A model generated the notes under the pieces. The model had not been told where the DNA came from and did not search any database. It saw only the letters and a list, made by a program, of their open reading frames with translations. This document shows, piece after piece, positions 12,293-21,921 of a stretch of 45,545 nt of DNA. Origin of the DNA: Zoopage sp. CT-All (taxonomy: Eukaryota; Zoopagomycota; Zoopagomycetes; Zoopagales; Zoopagaceae); NCBI GenBank assembly GCA_004114245.1, contig QZWS01000014.1:1-45545 (forward strand), given 5' to 3'. A program made the translations under genes and the position numbers. The first letter of the stretch is position 1, and every line of letters starts with the position of its first letter.

Positions 12293-14234
12293 TCAAATGT
12301 TCAACTGAACTTCGGATTTGACAAGCGCTGGAAATAATACGCCCTTGACCAGCTCGATGCTGCCCTCATTCGCTGTCTGCCATCCTGCACCCATGGCTGC
12401 GTGCGCCCACCCTCGGCTCTGCTCTGCCACACCCAGTCGGCCCAATAGCTCGGATGATTTCGTCGGCATAACTGGCTGTAGCAGCAGACCTAAAACTCGC
12501 GTAGCATCGCTGGCGACATGTAGTACTGAACGCCGTTCCATGGACTCGGTGATTTTCCAGGGCGATGTCGCCGTCACATAGCGATTGATATCGGCGATCG
12601 CATCGATAGTAAGCTCCAAGGCTCGACCAACTCGGCCGTCCTCAAACGCCTCTGATATACGTTCTTTTGCTTCCGATATTCCATCGATAAGGATAGCATC
12701 ACGACTGGGCTTGACGCAGACGTCGCTGGTGGCATACATGCGCAACTCTGGATTGACCTTGACCGAGGTCAGCCTTCCAACCAGGTTGCCCAACTGACCA
12801 GCCAACACCTTTGCATAGCTGTCGTCCACCACGCGCCAGTCCCATGGCCGGTCGTGGGTCAGTCCACCGAACCGACATAGCCAGAACCGCGCGGCATCCA
12901 CACACCATCCGCGGTGATTAAGCACGTCGTAGGGGTTTACGGCATTTTGGCGAGACTTTGACATTTTGCGTCCATCGGCTGCAGTCCAATGCGCATGGAC
13001 TAGAAGTCGCCGAGGAAGTGGGATGCCGGCAGCGAGTAAGAACGCTGGATGGTAGATGGCATGAAAACGCAGAATATCCTTTCCAATAACATGGACATCG
13101 GGTGGCCAGGCCCCGTTCGTGTCGCCAGGGAAGCCGGTGGCAGACAGGTAGGATGTCAAGGCATCAACCCATACGTAGATTGTTTGCGATGGGTCGTTCG
13201 GCACTGGGACTCCCCAGGTTAGCCGCGATACGGGCCGAGATATGCTGAGATCAGGAAGTTCGGGCTGGGATTCGATAAACGCCAGCGCCTCGTTCAGCCG
13301 TTCCTGTGGCTGAATTACTAAGGCATACTGGCAGCGGGGATATCGATGATGCATAGCGACGTACCACTGGGACTAGATCGCAGCCAATCGAGAATCGGCT
13401 CTCTTAACCGCCCCAGACGAAACCGATACGTTTCTTCCGCGGCCAACTCCACTCGCGAGCCGGTTTCTACTGCCACTTGACAGGCTTCGCCAGTAAGTGG
13501 ATCGACGCCAGGCCGCGTCTGTATGTGGAAAGCCTCGTCGGCAACAGCGTACCAGCCTTCATGACGACCCTTGTATATGTATCCATTGGATTCTAGGCGA
13601 CTCTACGAGGGATTTCGATGATGAGCGGTTTAATGGGCAGCTATTGACGCGTACCCAAAGAGTTGAAACCGCGAGCTTGTGCTCGGGCGTCGTCGTTCGC
13701 ACAAATTTATCATGGACAACATCAGCAGCGGATGCCAATTTCTTCCATCGGATTATTTCTCGACGATGAATCGTGTCTGGAGCAACGCACCTCGAAGCGC
13801 ATCGAAACGTCGTCGCAGAATCGAATCGGGTCAACGCTGGCTGACATAGCAGCCTGCTGGACCTAGCGTCTATGGGCATCTCCACAACCAATGCATGCAC
13901 GGCGTACCTTTAACCCATGTTCATCGGTGCCAGTGGTGAAATAGGTTGGACATCTATGGTGCCGAAATGCATGCCAGCGTCGAAGCACGTCCGTCAAAAC
14001 CATGGTATATAGATGGCCAATATGCGGCTCTATCACACGCATATGCACGCTGGATGTGTGGAATAGTGTGATACCTGCGTTGACATAGAATATCGGCGTG
14101 GTGATATAAAATGGCTTTTGTGAAACGGTTGATGGAGAGGAGGCCGATGATGCGGAGGTTGCCGCCAGCCTGCAAGCGCGCCGCCAGTCTACTGATTCTA
14201 GGACAGCCGCAAGCTTATAGCGATGGCTAACCAT
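12293..14234 (-). CDS. MSM1: Mitochondrial methionyl-tRNA synthetase
   Basis: Class I aminoacyl-tRNA synthetase that charges mitochondrial tRNA-Met. Model: complement(join(12293..13317,13365..13602,13655..13741,13791..13862,13908..14029,14075..14234)), 567 aa; yeast Msm1 is about 575. Five introns of 45-52 nt. An N-terminal segment of about 40 residues (Arg, Ala, Ser) fits a mitochondrial presequence. The catalytic fold follows: FYITTPIFYVNA, then after the first splice EPHIGHLYT with the HIGH signature at 56-59, TGTDEHGLK, GYIYKGRHEGWY, and KMSKS at 344-348. The ending has the helical anticodon-binding domain and lacks the C-terminal tRNA-binding extension of cytosolic enzymes. The exon 4/5 join (donor after TLW, acceptor before SRLESNGYIYK) was chosen because it alone keeps frame and matches the family. 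Confidence 0.94.
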
Positions 14235-14999
14235 GCGGAACGCGAGGGCGCATCATCGTATTGATCGCCGTTGAACCCCGTGGCAGCATGGCAAGTGGCG
14301 ACAGTCAAGTCGCTGCCATGCCGGCCGCCATGATGGCGCCATGCCAACCTCGCCGCCCATGACCAAAAAACCTGCGCACTGGCTGCGTAATGTATGCGCC
14401 CTTGCACGCCTACAACAGGGTCGTAATGAAGGGGTTGAGGAGCATGTAGCGCGCGGTTTTTTGCCAGAGGTATGGATGAGGCGCATGGTGTACCTGGTGG
14501 CTTGATATGGAGGGGGCGGTCCATATCGCTATCGCTGTCAAGGTCCGTGGGCATGGAAGCACCCCTGCTCGGCGACGATAGCGGCAAACGGGGCGACTGT
14601 GTGGTGGCAGCAGCTCGTCCTACCTCGTCTCCTCTTCTCCCTTTGAATTTTACACTGGTCGCTTCTACTTCCCCTATATCCCTGGAACCGACACCGATGT
14701 GCCCCTAGGTGATCCCGTGCAGCCAAAGCTGTTCGAAGCCTTTGCACGCATCACCGCAGTTTCCGAGTGCAGGGTTGTTGAACTCGGTGGGTTAGGTCGG
14801 ACCCGATGCCCGGCCTGGCAGTACGTCAGGGTGAACTTGCTCAGTCAGCTGGTATCTTTCTTGGTTCCAGTGGACGCGACGTTGCTTCAACAATACATTT
14901 CATTTCAGCTACCTGCAGTCACTTTTTCTTCACTACTGATCAGACACGTCACGCATCCACCACACGCTGCACCTCCTTGATAAAAAGATCACCAGAACC
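14235..14999. other. Gap with ambiguous open frames
   Basis: No gene model here is convincing. On the plus strand, a stop-free frame of 133 codons (14582-14980) has an aromatic-rich start (FEFYTGRFYFPYIPGT) but no ATG in its first part. On the minus strand, two putative terminal exons joined across a 42-nt GTAGGC...GCGCAG intron (14372-14413) read RYMLLNPFITTLLFFGHG and stop at 14305-14307, like the end of a small membrane protein. I could not find a start for it. The two overlap only in extent, so at most one is likely to be real. Confidence 0.25.
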
Positions 15000-15515
15000 A
15001 TGCTTTTTCGCTGCTCGTCTATCATGTTTGTTGCCCTCGCTGCTATCTGCATCTCTCTCTCAGCCAATGCCAGTGGCTTGAATGGGCTCAGTGCCTATGA
15101 ACGCAATGTGTGGAACTTTCTCTACAGGCGACATTATTTCAAGTTGTTAGACCAGGAGATATCCAGGAAAAGAGGATGTCTTACTATTGCTGAGCAGGGA
15201 GCGGCATCTGGAAAAGCAGAACAGTTTGCCTGGGAGCATCTTTACGAACTTGATAAAGAAGATCTCGAACACCAAATGGCAGCATTTTATAATGAACGGG
15301 CACATTGGGATGCGCAAGTTGTCAGCAGGTGTGCTATTGCACAGGATAGTGCATTAAAAAAACTAAAGGAAACCACCCTTTCACCAACGGAGCAACTTGA
15401 AATTGCATATTTGAAGTCCATACGCAAAGCCTATCCATATTTGACTGTAGAAAAGGCAAATGCGTCTAGGCAGATAATCGAGAATATGATGCTAAAGCAA
15501 CTAAGACAGGATTAA
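15000..15515 (+). CDS. Small secreted protein, unknown
   Basis: Single-exon ORF of 171 aa with an ATG start. The first about 25 residues form a clear signal peptide: a short basic start, a hydrophobic core (FVALAAICISL) and a small-residue cleavage region (SANA followed by SG). The mature part is about 147 residues, charged and mostly helical by composition, with two cysteines (in RKRGC and SRCAI) that could form one disulphide. No transmembrane segment or GPI signal. I recognise no family. It stands at the edge of a 1.75-kb gene-free stretch. A role outside the cell is inferred from the signal peptide only. Confidence 0.65.
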   Translation: MLFRCSSIMFVALAAICISLSANASGLNGLSAYERNVWNFLYRRHYFKLLDQEISRKRGCLTIAEQGAASGKAEQFAWEHLYELDKEDLEHQMAAFYNERAHWDAQVVSRCAIAQDSALKKLKETTLSPTEQLEIAYLKSIRKAYPYLTVEKANASRQIIENMMLKQLRQD

Positions 15516-15785
15516 ATATAGTTAATGTGTTTTTCCATTCTAGTGCTTGTTTTATCTTCCTTTCAAATCTATATATTATGTGATGACCAGCTTGGGTGAG
15601 TGGTCAGAGAGGAGGTATAGCATGTTGGGAGCAGGACCTAGGGTGCAGTGAAAGGAGGCTGATATGGGTTGACATGTAACAATTGGGCCACGTGGCCTCT
15701 GGAGTATAGCCAACAAAGCTGGGCCCAACTTGGTAGTTGCAACAGCCACTGGTTAGTCAGTCTGGTGGTGCCATCAAGAGTAGTT

Positions 15786-15859
15786 GGGTCAGACAGACCC
15801 TGTAGAAAAGAGGGTGGCATGGCCACCCTCCCCACCTAGGTTGACCCATCTGGGTCAAC
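15786..15859. repeat. Cluster of three hairpin palindromes
   Basis: Three inverted repeats lie back to back. GGGTC/GACCC with a 5-nt loop is at 15786-15800. GAGGGTGGC/GCCACCCTC with a 3-nt loop is at 15810-15830. GTTGACCCA/TGGGTCAAC with a 2-nt loop is at 15840-15859. The core GGGTC/GACCC recurs in two of them. They could be transcription-factor sites, a terminator-like structure for the upstream small gene, or part of a decayed repeat. Confidence 0.7.
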
Positions 15860-16295
15860 ACCAGTGCTACCTGCAATATATCCAGTTTCCCCTGTCCCCA
15901 CCTGCCTTCAGCCTAGCCTCCAGCCTGCTTTAGCCCTGTCACCCCCCCAGCCCTTGCATTGTCTGCCGCCTCTAGCCCTGACTCTGCTTGGGCATCATAG
16001 TAGTCTCTTTCTCTCTGTCGGGTTAACACAAATACATCCTTCTTTGTCATTGACCCTCCTGAGCATCCCATCATAACATGACATATCTGAGAATCTTTAC
16101 TTTTTATGCTGACCTCCTACTACATCCTTCTTTATAGTAATGGTAATATGGTGTGACATAGAAATATTACATTAGCTATATGATTTTGTGAATGAACATG
16201 TTTATCTGCCAAGTCTTTAGTTTAGTACTCAATATCAATATAGTTGTAAACAGACAAGATTTAGATTGACAGCAATATCTTTGTTTTATAGAACT

Positions 16296-16390
16296 TTTTA
16301 GAATGTTCTAAAAGGTTTTGTTGTATATAAACCCCAAGAGTCAAAATTTTGGTATATAAGCTAGCCCAAGCTGCTCTGTTGTATATAAAA
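16296..16390 (+). promoter_or_regulatory. Heat-shock-element-like palindrome and TATA boxes
   Basis: TTTTAGAA/TTCTAAAA with a TG spacer (16296-16313) contains AGAATGTTCT, a perfect two-unit heat-shock element. TATATAAA follows at 16324-16331, then TATATAAG near 16353-16360 and TATATAAAA at 16382-16390. An ATG a few bases later opens only a 12-codon frame. It looks like a promoter or a solo-LTR fragment without a clear gene attached. Confidence 0.4.
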
Positions 16391-17265
16391 TAAATAAAAT
16401 CATGTTCCACTCTGGTGACACATCACCTCAAACACAATAAACAGCATAAGATTGGGGTATGTAATGTCACAATTAGATCTCTAATAAAGCAGTATTATTT
16501 TTTCTTGTTTGAGCAATACCAGTTTACCTACTCCTATACCTGCTTCTTATCTAGATCTGCCCCCTGGCCCCCCCAGACCTAGGCAGGCATAACATATAAG
16601 GCACAATCTCATTAGCAGTAGATTGTGCAATCAATATATTATATTTCACATATCCAATTCTGCTGACACAATACCCTAATACAATTGAGGAGAAACAAGT
16701 TTGTAGAATTATATGTATTTCTGAATAAACAAAATCACATGCAAAACTACGACACCACGTATTCCCATGTCGTCCCCGACCATAGTACTGACGTGGCTGT
16801 CACTGGCTTAACTTCGCAGATCGGACGGGATGCGGTGCTTCTCAGTGCATATGGCCGTAGTTGTATGAAGCTGTGTTGCAATGTACACGATTCAATGGCC
16901 AAAATTGAGGCAAAAAATCAACTTGCCAAATTTTCGTGGCATCATCCACAACAGCAGCTATCGACACCTGGACCTCCTTGTTTGGTTGCTGGCACATCTA
17001 CCCACGTGCCTGGGAGTTATCTGCCACCTGGGCACGACGTCAAGCTGGATGCAAGCGAGAGGGGACTGTTTGCAACTCTCCAGCACACACAGGCTGCCAT
17101 GGGAGAAGAAGGCCTTACGAATCCCTTTGTACAGTACTGATCACACATCAAGTGACCAATACTCGCTGCTGTAAAATTAAGGGCCTGGCTCAACAGCACC
17201 TGACGCCTGACGACTGACCATCACCAGCAACAACACGCTCACCGCAACGCACCAATCAAATCACA

Positions 17266-18696
17266 ATGCACCTCTCGTCGTCCTCGGCACAGCGGCTGGT
17301 AGTTTCCGTGCTGCTGGCCCTTGCTATGCACTCGGACGCATCGAAGCGGCTGCGCCCAGTCTCCGGCACGAAGCGTGCCTTCCTGGGCTCATCCTCTGCC
17401 TCAAGCCAGGAGCCGGATGATGTAGCTTCTCCAATGCAAGGCACGCCCACTGGCTCGCCGTTGAGGAGGATCTCGCGCTCTAAATCGCGCTCTAGATCGC
17501 GCTCCAAATCGCCTACCCATGGCAACATCACCCCAGCTCCACAGACGGTGCCGTTCGATTTCACCGATTTCCGCAACCATTGCGACGCCCCCAAACCTTC
17601 CGCTGATGCCTACAAGTCGGTGTTGGACGCACAGGTCGCGGCCATCATCGCTATTCATCGTCACGGTCACCGCACGCCGTGGCAATCGGCTGATAACCGC
17701 CTTCTGAAAAACCAGGGCCAGGTGCTGCTGTGCATTGATCCTGCCAATGCTGGATTGCCCCATGCTCCCACTAAGGATTGCGCAATGGACGGACAGCTGA
17801 CACAGTTTGGTGCCAATCAGCTGTTTGAGTTTGGCAAGGCCGTGCACGATATCTACTATCGCAGCGCGCCGCCTGCTTCTGTGACGGTAGTCACGTCGAA
17901 GAAGCCACGGTCGATTGACTCGGCAGTGGCATTCCAAATGGGTCTCCTCGCCAAGCCAGTCAATGAGGCCTCCTTTGATCAGTCTGGCGCTGATCTCTTC
18001 CTTGCTCCAAGCTCCATGCAATGCCCGCGGTACGAGCAGGTTCTGACCCAGATCAAAGCATCACAGAACATGCTGCGCACCAAAGCCTTGACCGCTACAT
18101 TTGATTACGAGGGTCACAGTATGCCGCGAAACGACCTCTTCTACCTTCTTGACCTCTACAACGTCCAGCACTGCGCCAAGCCCCAGCTACCTGTCACGCG
18201 CGGTGCTAGTGTCGACAGTCGCTTTAGGATGACTCCCGACTTGCACTACACCCTCTTCTCGCTCTACACCGAAGAGCTGCAAGCACTAGGCGCCTCGTCT
18301 GATTTTATGCGTCTTCACGGTGGCAGATTCATGCACTATTTGCTCGAGCAACTGAATCACCTGCTTGCCAATGCGTCCAAGACGAAGGGCAGTGCACCGC
18401 TGCTGGAACTCAGCGGTCACGACCACACCATACAAACGCTGCAGACCGTGCTCGGATTTGCCCCCCATAAGATTCACTGGGCACCGTTTGCCGCCAATTT
18501 CATCATCGAAGTGCTGCAGCTCAGCAGCGGCGAGTTTGCCCTGCGCGTGCTGTACAACGGGCAGGTTATGAATCTGCCATGGTGCGACAACAAGACTGTC
18601 TGTCCAATTGACAGGGTTCAGACTCGCTTTGCCGAGTTTTCTCTCGACGCGGCAGCATTCAACCAGGCGTGCAAGCGCATGGGCCGGTCCTACTGA
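17266..18696 (+). CDS. Secreted histidine acid phosphatase
   Basis: Branch-2 histidine phosphatase superfamily enzyme, hydrolysing phosphomonoesters through a phospho-histidine intermediate. Single exon, 476 aa. A signal peptide (hydrophobic LVVSVLLALAMHS, residues 11-23) implies secretion or a vacuolar/ER lumen site. The catalytic RHGHRTP motif is at 132-138 and the proton-donor HD at 385-386 in SGHDHT. Length and motif spacing suit the acid phosphatase/2-phosphoxylose-phosphatase-like group rather than phytase. Unusually, residues 67-82 between signal peptide and catalytic domain form an Arg/Ser repeat (RSKSRSRSRSKS), encoded by imperfect 12-bp tandem repeats around 17471-17512. Substrate unknown; phosphate scavenging is a reasonable guess. 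Confidence 0.9.
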   Translation: MHLSSSSAQRLVVSVLLALAMHSDASKRLRPVSGTKRAFLGSSSASSQEPDDVASPMQGTPTGSPLRRISRSKSRSRSRSKSPTHGNITPAPQTVPFDFTDFRNHCDAPKPSADAYKSVLDAQVAAIIAIHRHGHRTPWQSADNRLLKNQGQVLLCIDPANAGLPHAPTKDCAMDGQLTQFGANQLFEFGKAVHDIYYRSAPPASVTVVTSKKPRSIDSAVAFQMGLLAKPVNEASFDQSGADLFLAPSSMQCPRYEQVLTQIKASQNMLRTKALTATFDYEGHSMPRNDLFYLLDLYNVQHCAKPQLPVTRGASVDSRFRMTPDLHYTLFSLYTEELQALGASSDFMRLHGGRFMHYLLEQLNHLLANASKTKGSAPLLELSGHDHTIQTLQTVLGFAPHKIHWAPFAANFIIEVLQLSSGEFALRVLYNGQVMNLPWCDNKTVCPIDRVQTRFAEFSLDAAAFNQACKRMGRSY

Positions 18697-18830
18697 TGTG
18701 AGCATTCTTGTGACCACCAATGCACTAGAGGCGCTGTGCAAATACCAAAGCGTACACTTTGCTGCAACGCCACACAACCTTGGGCAGTCGTCAAGCATCT
18801 GGATTTTGCTGCTCGAAACCACCCGACGGC

Positions 18831-19661
18831 ATGCTCTCGCGACGCTTGGCTAGCTGCACCTCGGTCCACTCCATCAACGCTACCGCGTTACGCACATCCC
18901 CCGCACTGCCCGCACTGCCCGCACCGCCCACCGTCTCGGTGGCGGGCACCTGGGCCGCGGGCCCCTTGCGTCTGACCTCCGCCACGGCCCCGCACCTTAC
19001 CGCCCGCGTCGCACACGCCGGCGGCTTCTCCCGCTTCAACACCCAGCGCCGCACATACGCATCCTCGACCTCGGGCGGCGACGCGTGCGCAGCGGGGCCC
19101 GGCTCAACGCAGATCCCGGACTTCTCCGCGTACCGCAAACCCACGTCCAACGACGCGGCCACCACCTCGCGCGCATTCACATACTTCATGGTCGGGACCA
19201 CGGGCGCGCTCACCGCCGCGGGAGTCAAGTCGACGGTGCACCAGTTCCTAACCAACATGTCGGCGTCGGCGGATGTGCTGGCGCTGGCCAAAGTCGAGGT
19301 GGACCTGGCCGCCATCCCCGAGGGCAAGAACGTGGTGGTCAAGTGGCGCGGCAAGCCCGTATTCATCCGGCACCGGACCCCCGAGGAGATCAAGGAGGCC
19401 GAGTCGGTCACCATTGCCGAGCTGCGTGATCCGCAGACGGACGCCGAGCGGGTGAAGCAGCCCGAGTGGCTCGTCATGCTCGGCATCTGCACGCATCTCG
19501 GGTGTGTGCCGATCGGCGAGGCCGGCGACTTTGACGGGTGGTTTTGTCCCTGCCATGGATCGCACTACGACATCTCGGGCCGGATTAGGAAGGGCCCGGC
19601 GCCGCTGAACTTGGAGGTGCCCGAGTACGATATCCAAGGCAGTACGCTGGTGATTGGGTGA
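18831..19661 (+). CDS. RIP1: Rieske iron-sulfur protein of complex III
   Basis: Ubiquinol-cytochrome c reductase Rieske subunit, transferring electrons from ubiquinol to cytochrome c1 at the inner mitochondrial membrane. Single exon, 276 aa. The 2Fe-2S ligands are C220 and H222 in CTHLGC and C239 and H242 in [10 protein letters not shown]225 and C241 form the stabilising disulphide. The tether and transmembrane helix lie about 113-140 ([17 protein letters not shown]). The first about 80 residues are Arg/Ala/Ser-rich, a long mitochondrial presequence ending near RRTYASS. The ATG at 18831 is used because the upstream in-frame ATG-less extension is unlike a presequence. The region is clearly GC-richer than its neighbours. 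It starts 134 bp after the phosphatase stop. Confidence 0.96.
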   Translation: MLSRRLASCTSVHSINATALRTSPALPALPAPPTVSVAGTWAAGPLRLTSATAPHLTARVAHAGGFSRFNTQRRTYASSTSGGDACAAGPGSTQIPDFSAYRKPTSNDAATTSRAFTYFMVGTTGALTAAGVKSTVHQFLTNMSASADVLALAKVEVDLAAIPEGKNVVVKWRGKPVFIRHRTPEEIKEAESVTIAELRDPQTDAERVKQPEWLVMLGICTHLGCVPIGEAGDFDGWFCPCHGSHYDISGRIRKGPAPLNLEVPEYDIQGSTLVIG

Positions 19662-19800
19662 ACGTATGCTGCGCCTGTTTGATGGACCTGGTCTATGGCC
19701 GTGGAAATTGAGATGGTGAGTTTTGCCTAAATAAACAATAGCGCTAATCCTACGCGAGGCTGTGGAGTATGGCCACTTGCGCTGCTATCCCACCACGGCC

Positions 19801-20970
19801 ATGACGCCCACCACCTCCACGGCTGCATCCATCACCGCGCTATCTTCCACCACCGATGCCTCCCTGCTTTCTCCATCCGACCGCTGCCCGACCTGTAAGG
19901 CCACGCGCTACACCAACCCCACGCTCCGCATCCTCGTCACCCGCACCTGCTACCACCGTCTGTGCGAATCCTGCATCGACCGCACCTTTGTCCACGGCGG
20001 CGCCCATCCCTGCTTGACGTGCAAAAGGCTGGTCAAGAAGAAGGACTTCAAGGTGCCCACATTTGAGGATGTCGCCGTGGAGCGGGAGGTAGATATCCGG
20101 CGGCGACTGGCTGGGATGTGCGTTGCTTTGATCCCTCTCCTTGCTCACGATGCTTACTTGATGAATAGCTTCAACAAGACAGACGAGGACTTCGCGACGC
20201 AGAGAGAGTACGATGATTACCTCGACATGACGGAGGATATCGGTAGGTCGCACCTGTTCCCTGGATACACATCACACTGCATAGCCATGAGTCTGGTCAA
20301 GCAGCGCAACGTGGAGGACGTCGAACTCCGCATTCGAGAATATCAATCCCAGCACGCCGTTGAAATTGCCCAGGCGGCGCAACGCGCGATGCAATCCAGC
20401 CAGGCCGTAGTGGCCCACGAACGCGCCGAACATGATATCCTTCAAGCATCAGCGCAAGCTCGCAAATTGGAGGTGGATATGCAGCGCGAGGAGAGACGCA
20501 AGTTGGATCAAGAGTTACTGGAGGAGCTGGCGACGGCTAAAGATGAGGATGCTGCACGAAGGATCGAGGAGCGTGGAAAGCGACGCGAGCACGAAGCGGA
20601 GATGCGGGTTAGGCTGAGACACCCAGAGCTCAAAAAGTTGTCGTCTTCAGCATTAAAAAGTGCAGGGGATGCTGCAGAGGAGGAGATTGTGCCATCAGAG
20701 TCGCCGGATGTGGCCGCTAGGACGTTCCCGACTTGGACGTATCCTTCGCTCCCGGTCGATTCCAAGCTTCCAGCGCCTTGGTACGATCTTTTGATGTTGT
20801 CATAATGGTACTAAGTGTCTTGCAGCGGCGTGATGGAATGGGAGCCAGAGAATACCGACGAAACAATCAAAATGCTCCATGCTGCTGGGTGGCGACACAC
20901 AATGGTTCGGCGACGCGCACTCGAGGCCTCCATGTCCATGCTAGATGCTATGCCACCGCTATTGAAATAG
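19801..20970 (+). CDS. TFB3: TFIIH/CAK subunit Tfb3 (MAT1)
   Basis: RING-finger assembly factor of the CDK-activating kinase module of TFIIH, bridging the kinase to the core complex in RNA polymerase II transcription and repair. Model: join(19801..20117,20169..20242,20285..20780,20826..20970), 343 aa (human MAT1 309). The C3HC4 RING is at C29, C32, C50, H52, C55, C58, C71, C74. It is followed by the conserved FEDVAVEREVDIR and, across the first splice, RRRLAGIFNKTDEDF. A long charged coiled coil and a C-terminal hydrophobic segment follow. Introns 1 and 2 (51 and 42 nt) are multiples of three without stops. Intron 3 has a CTAAG branch-like motif and its removal replaces an early stop at 20803 with 48 further codons ending in MLDAMPPLLK. 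Confidence 0.93.
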
Positions 20971-21033
20971 GCATTTGCTGTATCTTCTCTTCATTGCGCG
21001 AAGCCACCACAGACTAGCTAGCCCAAACGCACA

Positions 21034-21813
21034 TCATCCCCGCCGATTCTTCTTGGACGCCCCTTCATCTTTTCGACCCTTCCGTGATCCATCTCCTCGT
21101 TTTCTGTTCCGATCTCTACCCGTCTTGGCCTTGTCGCGCACTGACTGTGCCTTGCTCGCAGCCAACGACACGACACGCTTCGGTCGTTTGCCCGATTTCG
21201 TCAAAATGTTCCTCCCACCACTCATAGCTGCATCTCCTTCACCACCAGTACTAGGAGCAGCACGGATACGAGCATCTTGATCCTCATCAGAACCGAACCC
21301 GCCCGTGTCAACCTCTACGCGAGCAACAACCTGTCCAGTCGTGGACGAGTACACTGCTGACGCCTCCGCACTGGTCTCCGCCGCCCAAATATCCACCACC
21401 GGCATTTGTGTCTTTTCATGCTCATCGCTGCAGTCCTTATCCGAATCTGACATGTCGTTGACCGAGGTTGGCAGCTTTGCGGTCGAGCCCGATGCAATCA
21501 GCTTCTCGGTGATCAGCTGCTTCCTAGCATCCCGCGTCTATCCAACGCATCTCATGAGCACACCAATGGCTTAATCACAGCATCCTCGACTTACGGTTTT
21601 GCGCATCTCGATGCGCTCAAGGCGTAATCGCTCCTTCAGCTTCTCCTCTGCCAATCGCTTTTTCTCCTTATTGCGTCGCTCAAATCCGGTCAAGTACTCC
21701 CGGCGAGCCTTTGGGTTGAATGTGATCTCCTCCGTTTGTGACGCGAGTTGTTTGCGTTTTCGGGCATAGACTTTGGCGCCATGGGAGAGCGTGGTAGCAT
21801 TGTCGATCGTCAT
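21034..21813 (-). CDS. RRP17: Ribosome biogenesis protein Rrp17/NOL12
   Basis: Nucleolar protein of the Rrp17 (Nop25/NOL12) family, a 5'-3' exonuclease-related factor for pre-60S rRNA processing. Model: complement(join(21034..21537,21595..21813)), 240 aa, one 57-nt intron with a GTAAGT donor. The first exon holds the whole signature: EITFNPKARREYLTGFERR followed by a long Lys/Glu/Arg coiled coil (KEKKRLAEEKLKERLRLER). The C-terminal half is acidic, then ends in a Lys/Arg-rich nucleolar-type tail (RKRGDGSRKGRKDEGASKK). Its stop lies 63 bp from the convergent TFB3 stop. Confidence 0.9.
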
Positions 21814-21921
21814 GGCGAGTTTTTGTTTTCGGCAAATTTTGCTGTGGCTTTCGCTGCAACGGGAAACAGCCCTGGATGTATCTCACCCAATTCAACTGTC
21901 AACTCTCAACTCTCTCGTCCG

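Larger units (their letters stand above)
15516..17265. other. Long gene-free stretch, partly AT-rich
   Basis: Between the small secreted protein and the acid phosphatase. Roughly 15580-16080 is of mixed composition and contains a cluster of palindromes. Roughly 16080-16740 is AT-rich with several TATATAA words and runs of short direct repeats. 16690-17140 has an open frame without a credible start or recognisable protein. I see no transposase or reverse-transcriptase coding. Confidence 0.6.

Noticed and set aside
15592-15670. tRNA A-box-like TGGGTGAGTGG that could start a tRNA or tRNA-derived SINE
   Set aside because: Position four does not fit the A-box consensus and no B box (GGTTCGANTCC-like) follows at the right distance. 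No other tRNA was found in the window.
16685-17140. 151-codon plus-strand open frame
   Set aside because: It starts at a TTG, sits in AT-rich intergenic DNA, has no signal, domain or splice support, and composition is not protein-like.
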